From Methylobacterium longum (lineage in GTDB: Bacteria > Pseudomonadota > Alphaproteobacteria > Rhizobiales > Beijerinckiaceae), in assembly GCF_022179385.1 (NCBI RefSeq), contig NZ_BPQS01000008.1, positions 124,001 through 188,000 of the forward strand: a stretch of DNA of 64,000 bases, written 5' to 3'. Positions 8,775-21,747 of the stretch are shown here, piece by piece; position 1 is the first letter of the stretch; every line of letters begins with the position of its first letter. Made by a program: the position numbers and the translations under genes. The notes under the pieces were generated by a model. The model made no database searches. It saw nothing but the letters and a program-made list of their open reading frames with translations, and was not told the DNA's origin.

Positions 8775-9866
8775 CTAGGCGGCGCGGGCTTGGCCGAGGG
8801 TCGGGTAGTCGAGGTAGCCCTCCGGTCCCTGGCTGTACCAGGTGGCGGCGTCGTCCTTGTTGAGCGGCGCGCCCTTGGCGATCCGCTCGACGAGGTCCGG
8901 ATTGGCGATGAAGGTCCGCCCGAACGCGATGGCGTCGGCCTCGCCGGCATCCAGCACCTTCTGGCCGCTGATCCCGTCGTAATCGGCGTTCAGGATGATC
9001 GGGTTGCGGAACACGCGCCGCATCGCCGGGGCGATCGGCGGATGGTCGGCCTTGCCGAAGGTGCCCTCCGGACCCGGCTCGCGCATCTCCAGGAACGCGA
9101 TACCGAGATCGGCGAGCGCCTGGGCGGCGGCCACGAACAGCGGCTCGGGGTTCGAGTCGTTGCAGCCCTGGATCGCGCCGTTCGGCGACAGGCGCACGCC
9201 GGTGCGCTCGGGGCCGGCGACCTTCGCCACCACCTCGGACACCTCGCGCAGCAGCCGCACGCGATTCTCGATGGCGCCGCCGTACTGGTCGGTGCGGTGG
9301 TTGGTGCCGTCGCGCAGGAACTCGTCGATCAGGTAGCCGTTCGCCGCGTGGATCTGCACCCCGTCGAAGCCGGCCGCCAGGGCGTTGGCGGTGGCGCGCT
9401 CGTAATCGGCGAGCAGCCGCGGAATCTCGGCGACCTCCAGGGGGCGGGCCTCACCGTAGGGCTTCTTGCCGGCATAGGTGTGGGCGTGGTCGGGGGCCGT
9501 GGTGGCTGAAGCCGAGACCGGCTTGGCGCCGCCGAGGAAGTCCGGATGGACCATCCGGCCCATGTGCCAGATCTGGCAGACGATCTTGCCGCCCTTGTCG
9601 TGGACCGCCTTCACGATCGGCCGCCACGCGTCGACCTGGGCGTCCGACCAGATGCCCGGCGCGAAGGGCCAGCCGAGCCCCTCCTGGCTGATGCCGGTGG
9701 CCTCGGTGAGGATCAGGCCGGCGCCAGCGCGCTGGGCGTAATACTCGGCCATGATCGGGGTCGGCACGTGCTCGCGGGTGCCGCGGCCGCGAGTGAGCGG
9801 AGCCATGAAGATCCGGTTCTTCGCCTCGATGGCGCCGATGCGGATCGGGTCGAGCAGGGATGGCAT
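8775..9866 (-). CDS. Alkene reductase, Old Yellow Enzyme family (NemA-like)
   Basis: FMN-dependent NAD(P)H oxidoreductase of 363 residues that probably reduces activated C=C bonds, quinones or nitro compounds in the cytoplasm. The TIM-barrel OYE signature is complete: APLTRGRG with the flavin-contacting Thr near residue 25, QIWHMGRMVHPDF, the substrate-binding pair HAANGYL, the RTDQYGGAIENR stretch and the C-terminal AFGRTFIANPDL phosphate site. The LTEATGISQEGLGWP segment places it with NemA/OYE-class enzymes rather than YqjM types. It stands alone; its physiological substrate is not shown by context. Upstream, 193 bp separate it from the end of hppA on the same strand. Confidence 0.93.
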   Translation of the reverse strand: MPSLLDPIRIGAIEAKNRIFMAPLTRGRGTREHVPTPIMAEYYAQRAGAGLILTEATGISQEGLGWPFAPGIWSDAQVDAWRPIVKAVHDKGGKIVCQIWHMGRMVHPDFLGGAKPVSASATTAPDHAHTYAGKKPYGEARPLEVAEIPRLLADYERATANALAAGFDGVQIHAANGYLIDEFLRDGTNHRTDQYGGAIENRVRLLREVSEVVAKVAGPERTGVRLSPNGAIQGCNDSNPEPLFVAAAQALADLGIAFLEMREPGPEGTFGKADHPPIAPAMRRVFRNPIILNADYDGISGQKVLDAGEADAIAFGRTFIANPDLVERIAKGAPLNKDDAATWYSQGPEGYLDYPTLGQARAA

Positions 9867-10002
9867 GGGTGACCTCGTGCAGGTGCGGCAGCGCCGCGTC
9901 CGGTTTTATTCCGGCGCCGAGGTGGCGCTGCGGCGCGGCGATGCCAAGGTGCGCCGCGCCCCGGGCGACAGCGGCGTGCGAGGGCGCACATGCCGAAAGG
10001 CG

Positions 10003-10033
10003 AAGGGCCAAGCTCGGTCCGAACCTGGCCCTT
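10003..10033 (-). terminator. Probable transcription terminator of hppA
   Basis: A perfect 8-bp inverted repeat, AAGGGCCA and TGGCCCTT, encloses a 15-base loop that can pair further. It lies 27 bp past the hppA stop on the minus strand and is followed in that direction by CGCCTTT. The T run is short, so the call is moderate. Confidence 0.55.
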
Positions 10034-10059
10034 CCTGCATTTCCCGCCTGCTGCGGCCT

Positions 10060-12204
<2,145 letters not shown>

Positions 12205-13043
12205 TCGACCGTCCTTGTTATTATCGTGCCTGGCGTGGGCTTGTACTTTCCGAGCTTGACCGTCGGAGGACAGCCATGGGACGTGGTGCCCGGATCCGGG
12301 GCTTTCCTTCCCAGAACAATACCTTGATTGCCAAACTTCGCCGGGGAGCGCAAACGCCGAGTTTCGATGTGTTTGCGACGCAGCACACGAATGCTGCATT
12401 GCGCAATAGAAGAACCGGCAAAATAAATGCATTATCTTGCGGATTGGCAGGATGGGGCGCTGGATCGTGATGATGTCCCCGCGACCGGCTCCGGCGGGCC
12501 GGCTTTCCAAGGCCGCTCGCATCGGGGCGGCCGTCATGCGGCTTCACCGGCGTGCTGCCCGTGAGGGCGGCGCGAGACTCTGGAGCCGACCCCGCTCGAT
12601 CCAAAGGTGGTGAGGTCCAACCCGGACCGTGGGCGCCGAAAGGTGTGAAGCCTGCCGCGAGAAGACTTCCTGGGAACGGATGACGACGGCCGCTCACACC
12701 GTCGCTCCGCCCATGTCGGAACACACTCCGTCTCTTTGACGGCACGGACGTTGAGGCGGCAATCGCTCAGCCTCATGCAGCCGGCGGCCGTTCGCTCGCT
12801 GTCGCAGGGCGCGCCGGTTTCGACCGCTCCTCCACGTTACAAATTCTTGAGATCGGATTGGATCCGCGCAGGCGGGCCGCAGCGCGATCGTCGCGCGGTG
12901 CCGAGCCGTGACGATCTTCGAAGCGCCGGAAGACGGTAACCTCTAATTACGACCGCGTTGCCAAGCTTCGACCTCGCCGCAGTTTTGCCGCGGTGCGGCG
13001 CATCTGATAGGCCGTCGCGCCGACACCGGATCGCAGCCGCATC
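12205..13043. other. Long intergenic region between hppA and cpoB
   Basis: About 840 bp, the longest gap in the window, separating two divergent genes. The stretch 12300-12450 is clearly less GC-rich than the surroundings and probably holds the hppA promoter on the minus strand. A 64-codon frame at 12276-12470 on the plus strand has a good GGAGG eight bases before its ATG, but I recognise nothing in it and leave it uncalled. The rest shows no tRNA fold, repeat or coding pattern I can support. In many relatives pal lies directly before cpoB; it is absent here. Confidence 0.5.
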
Positions 13044-14057
13044 ATGCCCGCCCGCCTTCGCACCCGCCTCGCGCTCGCCACCGCTCTCGGCGCCGCGCTC
13101 CTCGGCCACCCCGCCGCCGCGCAGGACGCCTCCGAACTGGTGGTGCGTCTCGGTCGCATCGAGAACCAGTCCCGGATCATGGCCGGGCAGATCGAGACCC
13201 TCCAGTACGAGAACCGCCAGCTCAAGGAGCAGCTGCGCAAGTTCCAGGAGGACGTCGAGTTCCGGCTGAACGAGGGCAAGGGCGGGGGCAAGTCCGCGCC
13301 GTCGGCCGCGCCGTCCTCAGCCCCGTCGGGCAACGTCAACGGCGTCAATCCGGGCTCCGGGCGTCCGGGCAAGCGCGGCGACGCCTTCGACCCGTCGCAG
13401 GCGCCCGGCGCCCCCGGTGCGCCGATGCAGCTCGGCAGCACCCAGCCCTCCGCATCCCTGCCGCCCCGGGAGGCCGCCGAAGCCGCGCCCCGGCCGCAGC
13501 GCCTGCCCCAAGGCGCGATCAACGGCACTGCCAACGGCGCGATGGACGATGAGGACGCGGATGCCGGCGCCCCCGGCTACGACGAGCCGGTGGACCTGCG
13601 CCCGCCGGTGCGGACCGGTGCGATCCCGGCGGCGCGCCCCGCCGAGAGCGTCGCCGCCACACGGAGCGGCGATCCGGCACTGGATTACGACGCGGCGGTG
13701 GAGCTGTTCCGCGCCAAGCAGTACGAGCAGGCCGAGATGGGCTTGCGCCAGTTCATCCAGTCGCATCCCCGCGACAACCGGGTCGCCGGCGCGACCTACT
13801 GGCTGGGCGAGAGCTACCTCGCCCGTGGCCGCAACCGCGAGGCGGCCGAGCAGTTCTTGAAGGTCTCCACCGATTACGCCCGCTCGGCCCAGGCCCCCGA
13901 CGCCATGCTGAAGCTCGGCGTCACGCTCAACGCCCTCGGCGCCCGCGAGCAGGCCTGCGCGACGCTGGCCGAGCTGGACCGGAAGTTCCCGAATGCCGGG
14001 ACCGGCGTCCGCCAGGGCGTCGTGCGCGAGCAGAAGCGCGCCCGCTGCGCCGCTTGA
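13044..14057 (+). CDS. cpoB: Tol-Pal system protein CpoB (YbgF)
   Basis: Periplasmic protein of 337 residues that in E. coli links PBP1B activity with the Tol complex during constriction. A signal peptide covers about residues 1-27 (cleavage after HPAAAQ). A coiled coil follows at about 28-75, the YbgF trimerisation segment, then a Pro/Ala/Gly-rich linker to about residue 205. The C-terminal TPR domain contains DYDAAVELFRAKQYEQAE, YWLGESYLARGRNREAA and PDAMLKLGVTLNALG. The TPR block is the diagnostic part. It overlaps tilS, so the cpoB-tilS-ftsH order of Rhizobiales is kept, but tolQRAB-pal are not upstream. The long low-complexity linker is typical of this group. Confidence 0.92.
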   Translation: MPARLRTRLALATALGAALLGHPAAAQDASELVVRLGRIENQSRIMAGQIETLQYENRQLKEQLRKFQEDVEFRLNEGKGGGKSAPSAAPSSAPSGNVNGVNPGSGRPGKRGDAFDPSQAPGAPGAPMQLGSTQPSASLPPREAAEAAPRPQRLPQGAINGTANGAMDDEDADAGAPGYDEPVDLRPPVRTGAIPAARPAESVAATRSGDPALDYDAAVELFRAKQYEQAEMGLRQFIQSHPRDNRVAGATYWLGESYLARGRNREAAEQFLKVSTDYARSAQAPDAMLKLGVTLNALGAREQACATLAELDRKFPNAGTGVRQGVVREQKRARCAA

Positions 14058-15207
14058 GCGGATCGGGCGACCCGGTCCTCGGCGCCCTCGGCCCCTGGCT
14101 CGACCGATCCGCCCGCGACGGGCAGCGCGTTCTCCTGGCCGTCTCGGGCGGCCCCGATTCGAGCGCCCTGATGCACGCGGCGGCGCTCGCGGCATGTCCC
14201 GGCGCGTCCCTGCGTGTCGCCACCGTGGATCACGGCCTGCGCTCCGGCTCCCGCGCCGAGGCCGAAGGAGTCGGGCGCACGGCCGCGCGCCTCGGCCTGC
14301 CGCACGCGGTTCTCTCCTGGGCCGGAGAGAAGCCCGGCGGCGGCCTGCAGGACGCCGCCCGCACGGCCCGCTACGCGCTGCTGGCCGCGCACGCCGAAGC
14401 GATCGGCGCCGGCCTCGTGCTCACCGGACACACACGGGACGATCAGGCCGAGACCGTTCTGATGCGTCTCTCGGCCGGGAGCGGCACCGCGGGGCTCGCC
14501 GGCATGCGCGCCGAGCGGGTTCTCGCCCCCGGGATCAGGCTGGGGCGACCGTTCCTGCAACTGCCGAAGGCGAACCTGGTGGAATGGTGTGCGGCCCGCG
14601 GCATCGCCACGTTGCGCGACCCCAGCAACGCCGACCCGCGCTTCGCCCGCGGGCGCCTGCGCGCGGCGTGGCCGATCCTGGAGCGAGAGGGCCTGACCGC
14701 CGCGCGGCTCGCCCGGCTCGCCGAGCGCGCGGCCCGCGACGAGGCCGCCCTCACGCGCGCCGCCGAGGAGGCCCTGGCCGCGGTCCTGCTCCCGGCGGTG
14801 GGAAGAGGCGCGGTGGTGCGCCTCGATGGCGCCGGCCTCACGACGCTGCCCGAGGCCGTGGCCCTGCGCTGCGTCGACCTCGCCCTGTCGCGGGCCGGCG
14901 CCGCGCCGCGCCGGCTCGAACGCCTTGAGGCGCTGGTGCTCGAATCACTGCTTCCGGCGCTGCGGCGGCGGGCGGCGATCCGGCGCACGCTGGCCGGCCT
15001 CCTGATCGCGTCCGACGCCTCAGCCACCGTGAGTTTCGCCCCCGCGCCCCCGCGGCGGCATCCGGCAGGTGTAGCCCTCGCCGCAGGGGATCCCCGATTA
15101 CTTGGCAAGGAAGGGCCCCCCGCTTACATTGGCGATGTGTGCACAGACGGACCGGCCGAACCGTTCGACGCGTCCATCAGGAGGTCGCACACGCCAGGGA
15201 TTGATCG

Positions 15208-15211
<4 letters not shown>
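14054..15211 (+). CDS. tilS: tRNA(Ile)-lysidine synthetase
   Basis: Modifies the wobble C34 of the minor tRNA-Ile(CAU) to lysidine, using ATP and lysine, so that it reads AUA. The product is 385 residues. The PP-loop SGGPDS lies at residues 31-36, followed by [23 protein letters not shown] and the [17 protein letters not shown] stretch conserved in TilS. The C-terminal substrate-binding part is short and divergent. Translation must begin at TTG 14054 or an equally rare codon, since the first in-frame ATG lies beyond the PP-loop; this TTG overlaps the cpoB stop codon. The 3' end overlaps the ftsH ATG by four bases, so all three genes look translationally coupled. Confidence 0.93.
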
Positions 15212-17130
<1,919 letters not shown>

Positions 17131-17157
17131 CGCACGGGACAGGACGATGATCGGAAG

Positions 17158-17180
17158 GGGCGCCGCGAGGCGCCCTTTTT
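17158..17180 (+). terminator. Rho-independent terminator after ftsH
   Basis: A perfect 7-bp stem GGGCGCC / GGCGCCC with a GCGA tetraloop is followed immediately by five T, 28 bp after the ftsH stop. This is the cleanest terminator in the window and closes the cpoB-tilS-ftsH unit. Confidence 0.9.
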
Positions 17181-17390
17181 CGTGGTCGATCCCTCGGGTG
17201 GGCTTCGACGATGTTTGCTGGGCTGGACGCGGCCTTTCCTCCCCCTCCCCGGGAATGGACGTCGCGTCTCCGGTGACAAACCGGGTCTCCTGTCGGCAAT
17301 CGATGCTGTCCGCTGAGCCGGTCGACTCCGCGTCATCCGGCGAATCGGAAACACAGACTCCTCCTCCACGCAGCGCAGCCTAAAACCCCG

Positions 17391-18230
17391 ATGCCGGTCT
17401 CGACCTATCTCGTCGTCGCCCTCGGCGCAGTGGCGGCCGGCTTCGTGCAGGGGCTGTCGGGCTTCGCCTTCGGGCTCACGGCCCTGTCGTTCTGGGCCTG
17501 GGTGATCGATCCGCAGCTCGCCGCGGTGCTGGCCGTCTCCGGGGCCTTCACGGGCCAGATCATCGCCGTCCTCTCAGTCCGGCGCGGCTTCGAGCCCAAG
17601 CGCCTCGCGCCCTTCGTGCTCGGCGGTCTCGCGGGCATTCCCCTCGGGATCCTCCTGCTGCCCCGGCTCGACGCCGATTGGTTCAAGGCGCTCCTCGGCG
17701 CCCTGCTGGTGGTCTGGTGTCCGGTCATGCTGGTGGCGAAAAACCTGCCGCGGATCACGGCCGGCGGTCGGCTGGCGGACGCGGCCGTGGGCCTCGGCGG
17801 TGGCCTGATGGGCGGGCTCGGCGGCTTCACCGGGGTGCTGCCGACGCTCTGGTGCACCCTGCGCCGCTACGAGCGCGACGTGCAGCGGTCGGTGATCCAG
17901 AACTTCAACCTCGCGATGCTCGGCGTGACGATGGCGACCTATCTCGCCTCGGGCCTCGTCACCCGCGCCACGCTGCCGATGCTGGCCGTGGTGCTGCCGG
18001 CGATGCTGATCCCGACGCTGCTGGGCACGCGGATCTATCTGGGCATCAGCGAGGCGGCGTTCCGCCGCCTGGTGCTCGGCCTCCTGACCGTCTCGGGCCT
18101 CGCGCTGATCTCGGCCTCGGTGCCGCGGCTTCTGGCGCGCGCCTCTGCCGGGCGCCCCATTTCGACCGCCTTTGTCGCGGAGCACCCCGATTCACCCTGG
18201 CGGCCGATGAGCCTCCGTCGGGTTCGGTAA
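17391..18230 (+). CDS. TauE/SafE family sulfite exporter-type permease
   Basis: Integral membrane protein of 279 residues with about eight hydrophobic segments. The family hallmark is seen twice, as expected for this internally duplicated fold: GFVQGLSGFAFGL near residue 17 and GGLMGGLGGFTGVLPTLW near 135. Substrates of characterised relatives include sulfite, sulfoacetate and other organosulfonates, but the sequence alone does not fix one and no sulfur genes are nearby. The C-terminal 30 residues after ASVPRLLAR are hydrophilic and probably cytoplasmic. It has its own start region after the ftsH terminator and precedes glmM by 44 bp, so glmM may share its transcript. Confidence 0.88.
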   Translation: MPVSTYLVVALGAVAAGFVQGLSGFAFGLTALSFWAWVIDPQLAAVLAVSGAFTGQIIAVLSVRRGFEPKRLAPFVLGGLAGIPLGILLLPRLDADWFKALLGALLVVWCPVMLVAKNLPRITAGGRLADAAVGLGGGLMGGLGGFTGVLPTLWCTLRRYERDVQRSVIQNFNLAMLGVTMATYLASGLVTRATLPMLAVVLPAMLIPTLLGTRIYLGISEAAFRRLVLGLLTVSGLALISASVPRLLARASAGRPISTAFVAEHPDSPWRPMSLRRVR

Positions 18231-18274
18231 TCTGCTAGGCTGTGTCGGGTCCGCGGCCCGGCATCGGAGACGTC

Positions 18275-19618
18275 ATGGCGCGCAAGTATTTCGGAACCGA
18301 CGGCATCCGGGGCCGGGCCAACGGGGTGATCACGCCCGAACTCGCCCTCAAGGTCGGTCAGGCCGCCGGCCTCGTGTTCCAGCGCGGCGACCATCGCCAC
18401 CGGGTGGTGATCGGCAAGGACACGCGCCTGTCCGGCTACATGATCGAGACCGCGCTGGTGGCGGGCTTCACCTCGGTGGGCATGGACGTGCTGCTGCTGG
18501 GGCCCGTGCCGACGCCCGCCGTGGCGATGCTGACCCGCTCGATGCGGGCCGATCTCGGCGTGATGATCTCGGCCTCGCACAACCCGTTCGAGGACAACGG
18601 CATCAAGCTGTTCGGGCCCGACGGCTTCAAGCTCAACGACACGATCGAGCACCAGATCGAGGCGCTGATCGACGCCGACATGCACAAGCGCCTCTCCGGT
18701 TCGAACGATCTCGGCCGGGCCAAGCGCATCGAGAGCGTGCATGCCCGCTACATCGAGTTCGCCAAGCGCACCCTGCCCCGGCAGGTCACCCTGGAGGGCC
18801 TGCGGGTCGTGGTCGACTGCGCCAACGGCGCCGCCTACAAGGTCGCCCCCGAGACCCTGTGGGAACTCGGCGCCGACGTGATCGCCATCGGCACCGAGCC
18901 GGACGGGTTCAACATCAACCGCGACGTCGGCTCCACCGCCCCGGCCGCCCTGGTCGACATGGTCCGCGAGCGCCGGGCCGATATCGGCATCGCGCTGGAC
19001 GGCGACGCCGACCGGGTGCTGATCGTCGACGAGAAGGGCCACGTGGTCGACGGCGACCAGCTCATGGCCGTCGTCGCCCGGTCCTGGAAGGAGGACGAGC
19101 GCCTCACCCAGCCGGGCGTGGTGGCTACCATCATGTCGAACCTCGGCCTGGAGCGCTACCTCGGCAGCCTGGGCCTGACGCTCGCCCGCACCGCGGTGGG
19201 CGACCGCTACGTCCTCGAACATATGCGCGAGCACGGCTACAACCTGGGCGGCGAGCAGTCCGGCCACATCATCATGTCGGACTACACCACCACGGGCGAC
19301 GGCCTCGTGGCGGCGCTCCAGCTCCTGAGCGTGGTGCAGCGCCAGAGCCGACCGGTGAGCGAGGTCTGCCACTGCTTCGACCCGCTGCCGCAGATCCTCA
19401 AGAACGTGCGCTACAGAGCCGGCGAGCCGCTCCGTCAGGACAGCGTCGTCAGCGCGATCGAGCACGCCCGCCAGCGTCTGGGCGATGGCGGCCGCCTGGT
19501 GATCCGCCCGTCCGGCACCGAGCCGGTGATCCGCGTGATGGCCGAGGGCGACGACCGCGGCCTCGTCACCGCGGTGGTCGACGAGGTGGTCGACGCCGTG
19601 ACCCGGGCCGCGGCCTGA
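18275..19618 (+). CDS. glmM: Phosphoglucosamine mutase
   Basis: Interconverts glucosamine-6-phosphate and glucosamine-1-phosphate on the route to UDP-GlcNAc, peptidoglycan and LPS. The product is 447 residues, the standard length. It opens [16 protein letters not shown]. The phosphorylated active-site Ser101 is in MISASHNP, the metal loop is LDGDADRVL, the sugar-binding loop is [11 protein letters not shown] and the C-terminal phosphate loop is [12 protein letters not shown]. All four loops are intact. ATG 18275 with GGAGA upstream is preferred to an in-frame start 11 codons earlier. The ftsH-to-glmM order is shared with many proteobacteria, here with a transporter inserted between them. Confidence 0.97.
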   Translation: MARKYFGTDGIRGRANGVITPELALKVGQAAGLVFQRGDHRHRVVIGKDTRLSGYMIETALVAGFTSVGMDVLLLGPVPTPAVAMLTRSMRADLGVMISASHNPFEDNGIKLFGPDGFKLNDTIEHQIEALIDADMHKRLSGSNDLGRAKRIESVHARYIEFAKRTLPRQVTLEGLRVVVDCANGAAYKVAPETLWELGADVIAIGTEPDGFNINRDVGSTAPAALVDMVRERRADIGIALDGDADRVLIVDEKGHVVDGDQLMAVVARSWKEDERLTQPGVVATIMSNLGLERYLGSLGLTLARTAVGDRYVLEHMREHGYNLGGEQSGHIIMSDYTTTGDGLVAALQLLSVVQRQSRPVSEVCHCFDPLPQILKNVRYRAGEPLRQDSVVSAIEHARQRLGDGGRLVIRPSGTEPVIRVMAEGDDRGLVTAVVDEVVDAVTRAAA

Positions 19619-19857
19619 GGAGGAGCCGCCACAGGGCCGGCGGTGCGGGACCGGCGAGCGTCGGCGGAACCTGATCCGGACGGATGCCGCGCGTATCCCC
19701 GGGCCACGTCCCAGGGCGCGTCCGGCGCCGCGTCCCGCTGGTGCGGGATGCGGTCGGGCAAAAGATGGCGCCGGCAGGTCTGCGCAGGCCCCGGATCCCG
19801 ACCGGCCGCGCCGCAACCGCTGCCCGTAGCCCTCTGGCGGGTTCGCGGCGGGCAGGC

Positions 19858-20199
19858 TCAGGCCATGTCGACGTAGGCCGCGCGCAGCTCCGGCGGCGCC
19901 GTCATCCCCCAAGCCGCCAGCAGCGCATCCCGCAGCGTCTCCTCCGCGCACAGGTCGAGGTCCAGATTGGTCCAGCCGCGCCGGCCCCAGGCCCCGTCGA
20001 GGGGCGTGAACAGGTCCGGCTCGGCCGCGCACAGGGCCGCCTGATCGGCGGGCGCGAGGCGCAGCACCACCCGCGCCTCTTCGACCCACAGGGTCGCCAG
20101 CACACGGCCGCCGACGCGGAAATCCGGGTTGCCGCTGTGGGCCCCCGCCACCGTCCCGGGCAGCATCAGCGCCAGGATGCGCACGTCCTCGGGGAGCAC
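19858..20199 (-). CDS. MmcQ/YjbR family DNA-binding-type protein
   Basis: Protein of 113 residues with the YjbR fold: the LMLPGTVAGAHSGNPDFRVGGRVLATLW segment at 11-38, then VVLRLAPADQAALCAAEPDLFTPL and WTNLDLDLCAEETLRDALLAAW. The family adopts a CyaY-like fold and has been proposed to bind DNA, but its function is unsettled. The start is GTG at 20199 (GTG CTC CCC GAG), which places the first helix correctly. It stands alone between glmM and the first outer-membrane gene and converges with glmM. The family call is firm; the molecular role is not known. Confidence 0.85.
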   Translation of the reverse strand: MLPEDVRILALMLPGTVAGAHSGNPDFRVGGRVLATLWVEEARVVLRLAPADQAALCAAEPDLFTPLDGAWGRRGWTNLDLDLCAEETLRDALLAAWGMTAPPELRAAYVDMA

Positions 20200-20406
20200 G
20201 GGACGCTCAGGCCCGGCGCCCGGACCGGAGGCGCGGGCGAGGCCCGGCAGCCGGCCCGGGGGAGAACAGAGTACTCACGCCCGCATCCTCGTCGCGAGAG
20301 TTGACGCACGGGAAGGTGGCAGCACGTTCCCACGAAAATAAACAAATACTTGCTGATCCGCAGTTTCGATGGGCATGCGGAAAACGCGCAAGCATAAGAT
20401 TTAACG

Positions 20407-20421
20407 TTAAGCCAGATTTAA
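20407..20421 (+). promoter_or_regulatory. Perfect CtrA-type binding box (TTAA-N7-TTAA)
   Basis: TTAA at 20407-20410 and TTAA at 20418-20421 are separated by exactly seven bases, matching the consensus bound by the cell-cycle regulator CtrA. The site lies 78 bp before the ATG of an outer-membrane protein gene in a locally AT-rich stretch. It also abuts a 10-bp palindrome TTAACGTTAA at 20401-20410. I found no second perfect copy in the intergenic regions I checked by eye. Confidence 0.5.
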
Positions 20422-20498
20422 GACCTTCCATACATCCTTCACCATGTACCCCCGAGCCCACGCTGCGTGTCCGGCTCACGAGTTCAGAAGGAAATCTC

Positions 20499-21485
20499 AT
20501 GGCCCGCTCCAAGCTGAACGCTTTGGTGCGTAGCCTGACGCTCGCGGCGAGCGTCGGCGCGCCCTGCCTCGCCGTCGCTGCGGATCTGCTGCCGCCGCCC
20601 CCGCCCCCGCCCCCGCCGATCGAGGTGGGCGGCGGCTGGTACCTGCGCGGCGACGTGGGCGCGAGCGTCTACACCCGTCCGAAGTACAGCGAGGCCTACG
20701 ATTACACCGGCTATTCCGACGCCAACCGCTCCTTCGGGAACGTGATCGGCGGCGGCGGGTTCGCGGGCGTCGGCGTCGGCTACCAGTTCACCCCGTTCCT
20801 GCGCGGCGACATCACCGGCGAGTACCGCTACTCCACCGGGCTTCGCGGCAGCGAGTACTATCGCGGCCCCGACTTCGACGACGGTCTCGGCTCGTACGGG
20901 GTCAACAAGTCGAGCGGCCACTTCGACTCCGCGGTGGTGCTGGCCAACGCCTACTTCGATCTCGGCACGTGGTACGGCATCACGCCGTTCATCGGCGGCG
21001 GCGTTGGCTACGCCTTCAACCATGTCTCGTCGTACTCGACGAACCAGCAGTTCACCAGCCCGTCCTACGCCTACGATTACGGCCATCCGGTCTACGGCTG
21101 CGAGTGCGGACCGCCCTCCTACAACTACGCGCCCGTCTACGACGCCAACGGCAACGCGGTCTACAACACCAACAGCGGCACCAAGTTCTACAAGGACAAG
21201 ACGAGCGGCAGCTTCGCCTGGGCACTCCATGCCGGTCTCGCCTACAACGTGACCGACGCGTTCAAGATCGAGCTGGCCTACCGCTACCTGAACCTCGGCA
21301 AGGCCGAGACCGGCACGGGCTACGTGCCGTGCTGCACCGGCACCCTGCAGGCGATGAAGGTGAAGGACATCGAGGCCCACGACGTCAAGATCGGCCTGCG
21401 CTACTACCTCGGCGGCGTGATCGCGGCCCCGCTGCCGCCGCTGATGCCGGAGCCGATCCCCGGCCCGCTGGTGCGCAAGTACTGA
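20499..21485 (+). CDS. Outer membrane beta-barrel protein (Omp25/opacity-like)
   Basis: Exported protein of 328 residues. The signal peptide covers about residues 1-27 (MARSKLNALVRSLTLAASVG... AVAA), followed by a Pro-rich mature N-terminus of about nine consecutive prolines. The rest alternates aromatic and polar residues in beta strands, for example GGWYLRGDVGAS, GVGVGYQFTPFLRGDITGEYRYS and IGLRYYLGG, as in the porin-like Omp25/Omp31 family. A Tyr/Ser/Asn-rich loop near 185-225 contains CECG and, further on, CCTG, unusual Cys pairs for an OMP. ATG 20499 has AGAAGGAA upstream. The promoter region holds a CtrA-type box. A strong terminator follows, so this is a single-gene unit. Confidence 0.85.
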   Translation: MARSKLNALVRSLTLAASVGAPCLAVAADLLPPPPPPPPPIEVGGGWYLRGDVGASVYTRPKYSEAYDYTGYSDANRSFGNVIGGGGFAGVGVGYQFTPFLRGDITGEYRYSTGLRGSEYYRGPDFDDGLGSYGVNKSSGHFDSAVVLANAYFDLGTWYGITPFIGGGVGYAFNHVSSYSTNQQFTSPSYAYDYGHPVYGCECGPPSYNYAPVYDANGNAVYNTNSGTKFYKDKTSGSFAWALHAGLAYNVTDAFKIELAYRYLNLGKAETGTGYVPCCTGTLQAMKVKDIEAHDVKIGLRYYLGGVIAAPLPPLMPEPIPGPLVRKY

Positions 21486-21520
21486 TCGAACACCCCGCCC
21501 GGCTTCACCGCCAGGGCCTG

Positions 21521-21556
21521 ACGGCGCGGAGTCTCTCCGCGCCGTTTCGCGTTTTG
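21521..21556 (+). terminator. Rho-independent terminator after the first OMP gene
   Basis: An 11-bp perfect stem, ACGGCGCGGAG and CTCCGCGCCGT, with a TCT loop (21521-21545) is followed by TTTCGCGTTTT. It lies 36 bp past the stop codon. Confidence 0.85.
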
Positions 21557-21747
21557 CCACCCGGTCTCGGGGGCGGCTCGGCCCGTCGGACAACACCCGT
21601 CTTCCTTCCGGTCTACGCGAACGGAAGCCCGAATGATCTCGCTGGAAAGAAGAAAACACGCCCTAGCAACGGACGATTAAGGTTACTGGTCTATCCCGGT
21701 ACTGAGGCTTGATCCGCCGTCCGCTCCGTACTGCCAGGACGATCCCG

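Noticed and set aside
12276..12470. 64-codon plus-strand frame with a good GGAGG site
   Set aside because: No recognisable family and no independent evidence of expression. It is mentioned in the intergenic note but not called as a gene.
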